Shown here: piece after piece, positions 63,874 to 64,000 of the stretch
Position numbering within the stretch: position 1 is the first letter of the stretch
How the letters are laid out: each line of letters opens with the position of its first letter
Assembly: GCF_015706575.1 (NCBI RefSeq)
Contig: NW_024037048.1
Span: forward strand, 12,417,512-12,481,511
Origin: Patiria miniata
Lineage: Eukaryota > Echinodermata > Asteroidea > Valvatida > Asterinidae
Direction: 5' to 3'
DNA length: 64,000 nucleotides
Program-made: the position numbers and the translations under genes
Notes under the pieces: model-generated
Databases searched by the model: none
Told to the model about the DNA's origin: nothing
What the model saw: the letters and a program-made list of their open reading frames with translations, nothing else

Positions 63874-64000
63874 GTACAGTCATAATTACATGTACATGTA
63901 TATAAAGTGTGACACCACCATAATGTCATATAAATGGAAAGACATTTCCACATAATTGTTGAAACCACTTTGAACCAGATTTTGTTTTCACTATATTTTT

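Overview
This window looks like animal nuclear DNA, most plausibly from a marine invertebrate (echinoderm, hemichordate, cephalochordate or a similar lineage; I cannot fix the species). The reasons are: a spliced host gene with large introns and GT/AG junctions; several metazoan retrotransposon classes; many short terminal-inverted-repeat elements; pervasive ACATGTACATGT-type low-complexity DNA. There is no bacterial gene organisation, no rRNA and no CRISPR.

The host gene backbone is a DEAD-box RNA helicase of the DDX49/Dbp8 type on the minus strand. I could assemble seven consecutive coding exons by translating across splice sites: 45298-45421, 37456-37541, 25125-25246, 17998-18176, 17573-17713, 13701-13776 and 5769-5943. 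All phases agree and all helicase motifs from motif I (AKTGSGKT) to motif VI (HRVGRTARA) are present. The 5' exon(s) (start codon, Q motif) and the C-terminal exons were not found and probably lie outside the window or escaped me. About 40 kb of the window is this gene, almost all of it intron filled with transposons.

Layout. 1-3562: right-hand part of a decayed DIRS-type tyrosine-recombinase retrotransposon (copy A). 3563-7242: helicase exon plus intron, with a relic of a cysteine-rich CXC-type coding sequence and a T-rich tandem repeat. 7243-13342: a full-length but decayed second copy of the same DIRS family (copy B), itself carrying a PIF/Harbinger-like insertion and a non-LTR retrotransposon fragment. 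13394-18176: a near-perfect hairpin, three helicase exons, a tRNA-derived SINE, a Penelope-like element with flanking direct repeats and a hAT MITE. 18300-22545: an inverted-repeat-flanked composite of Penelope-like and LINE relics. 23460-30600: tandem repeats, a Harbinger-like MITE, one exon, a second hAT MITE and a Mutator-like element with a 9-bp target duplication. 31010-36170: a second DIRS family (copy C) with gag, RT-RNase H and tyrosine recombinase relics. 36580-45421: tandem repeats, one exon, two Harbinger-like elements, a 1.28-kb palindrome and the most upstream exon found. 45422-55553: mostly non-coding, several nested TIR elements. 55832-57003: two divergent virus-like coding sequences. 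57004-62335: a third, well-preserved DIRS element (copy D) that cuts off one of the virus-like genes. 62685-64000: exon-like pieces on the plus strand of an uncharacterised invertebrate gene family.

How it fits together: the window is a host RNA-helicase gene whose introns have been expanded by repeated and nested insertion. The points most worth attention are the outward-facing 5' splice-donor-like motif conserved at the ends of three different DIRS families, the divergent virus-like gene pair, the Mutator-like element with GTCGTAC arrays, and the long palindrome flanked by a 65-bp direct repeat. All family assignments come from reading translations and repeat structure by eye; no database search was possible.
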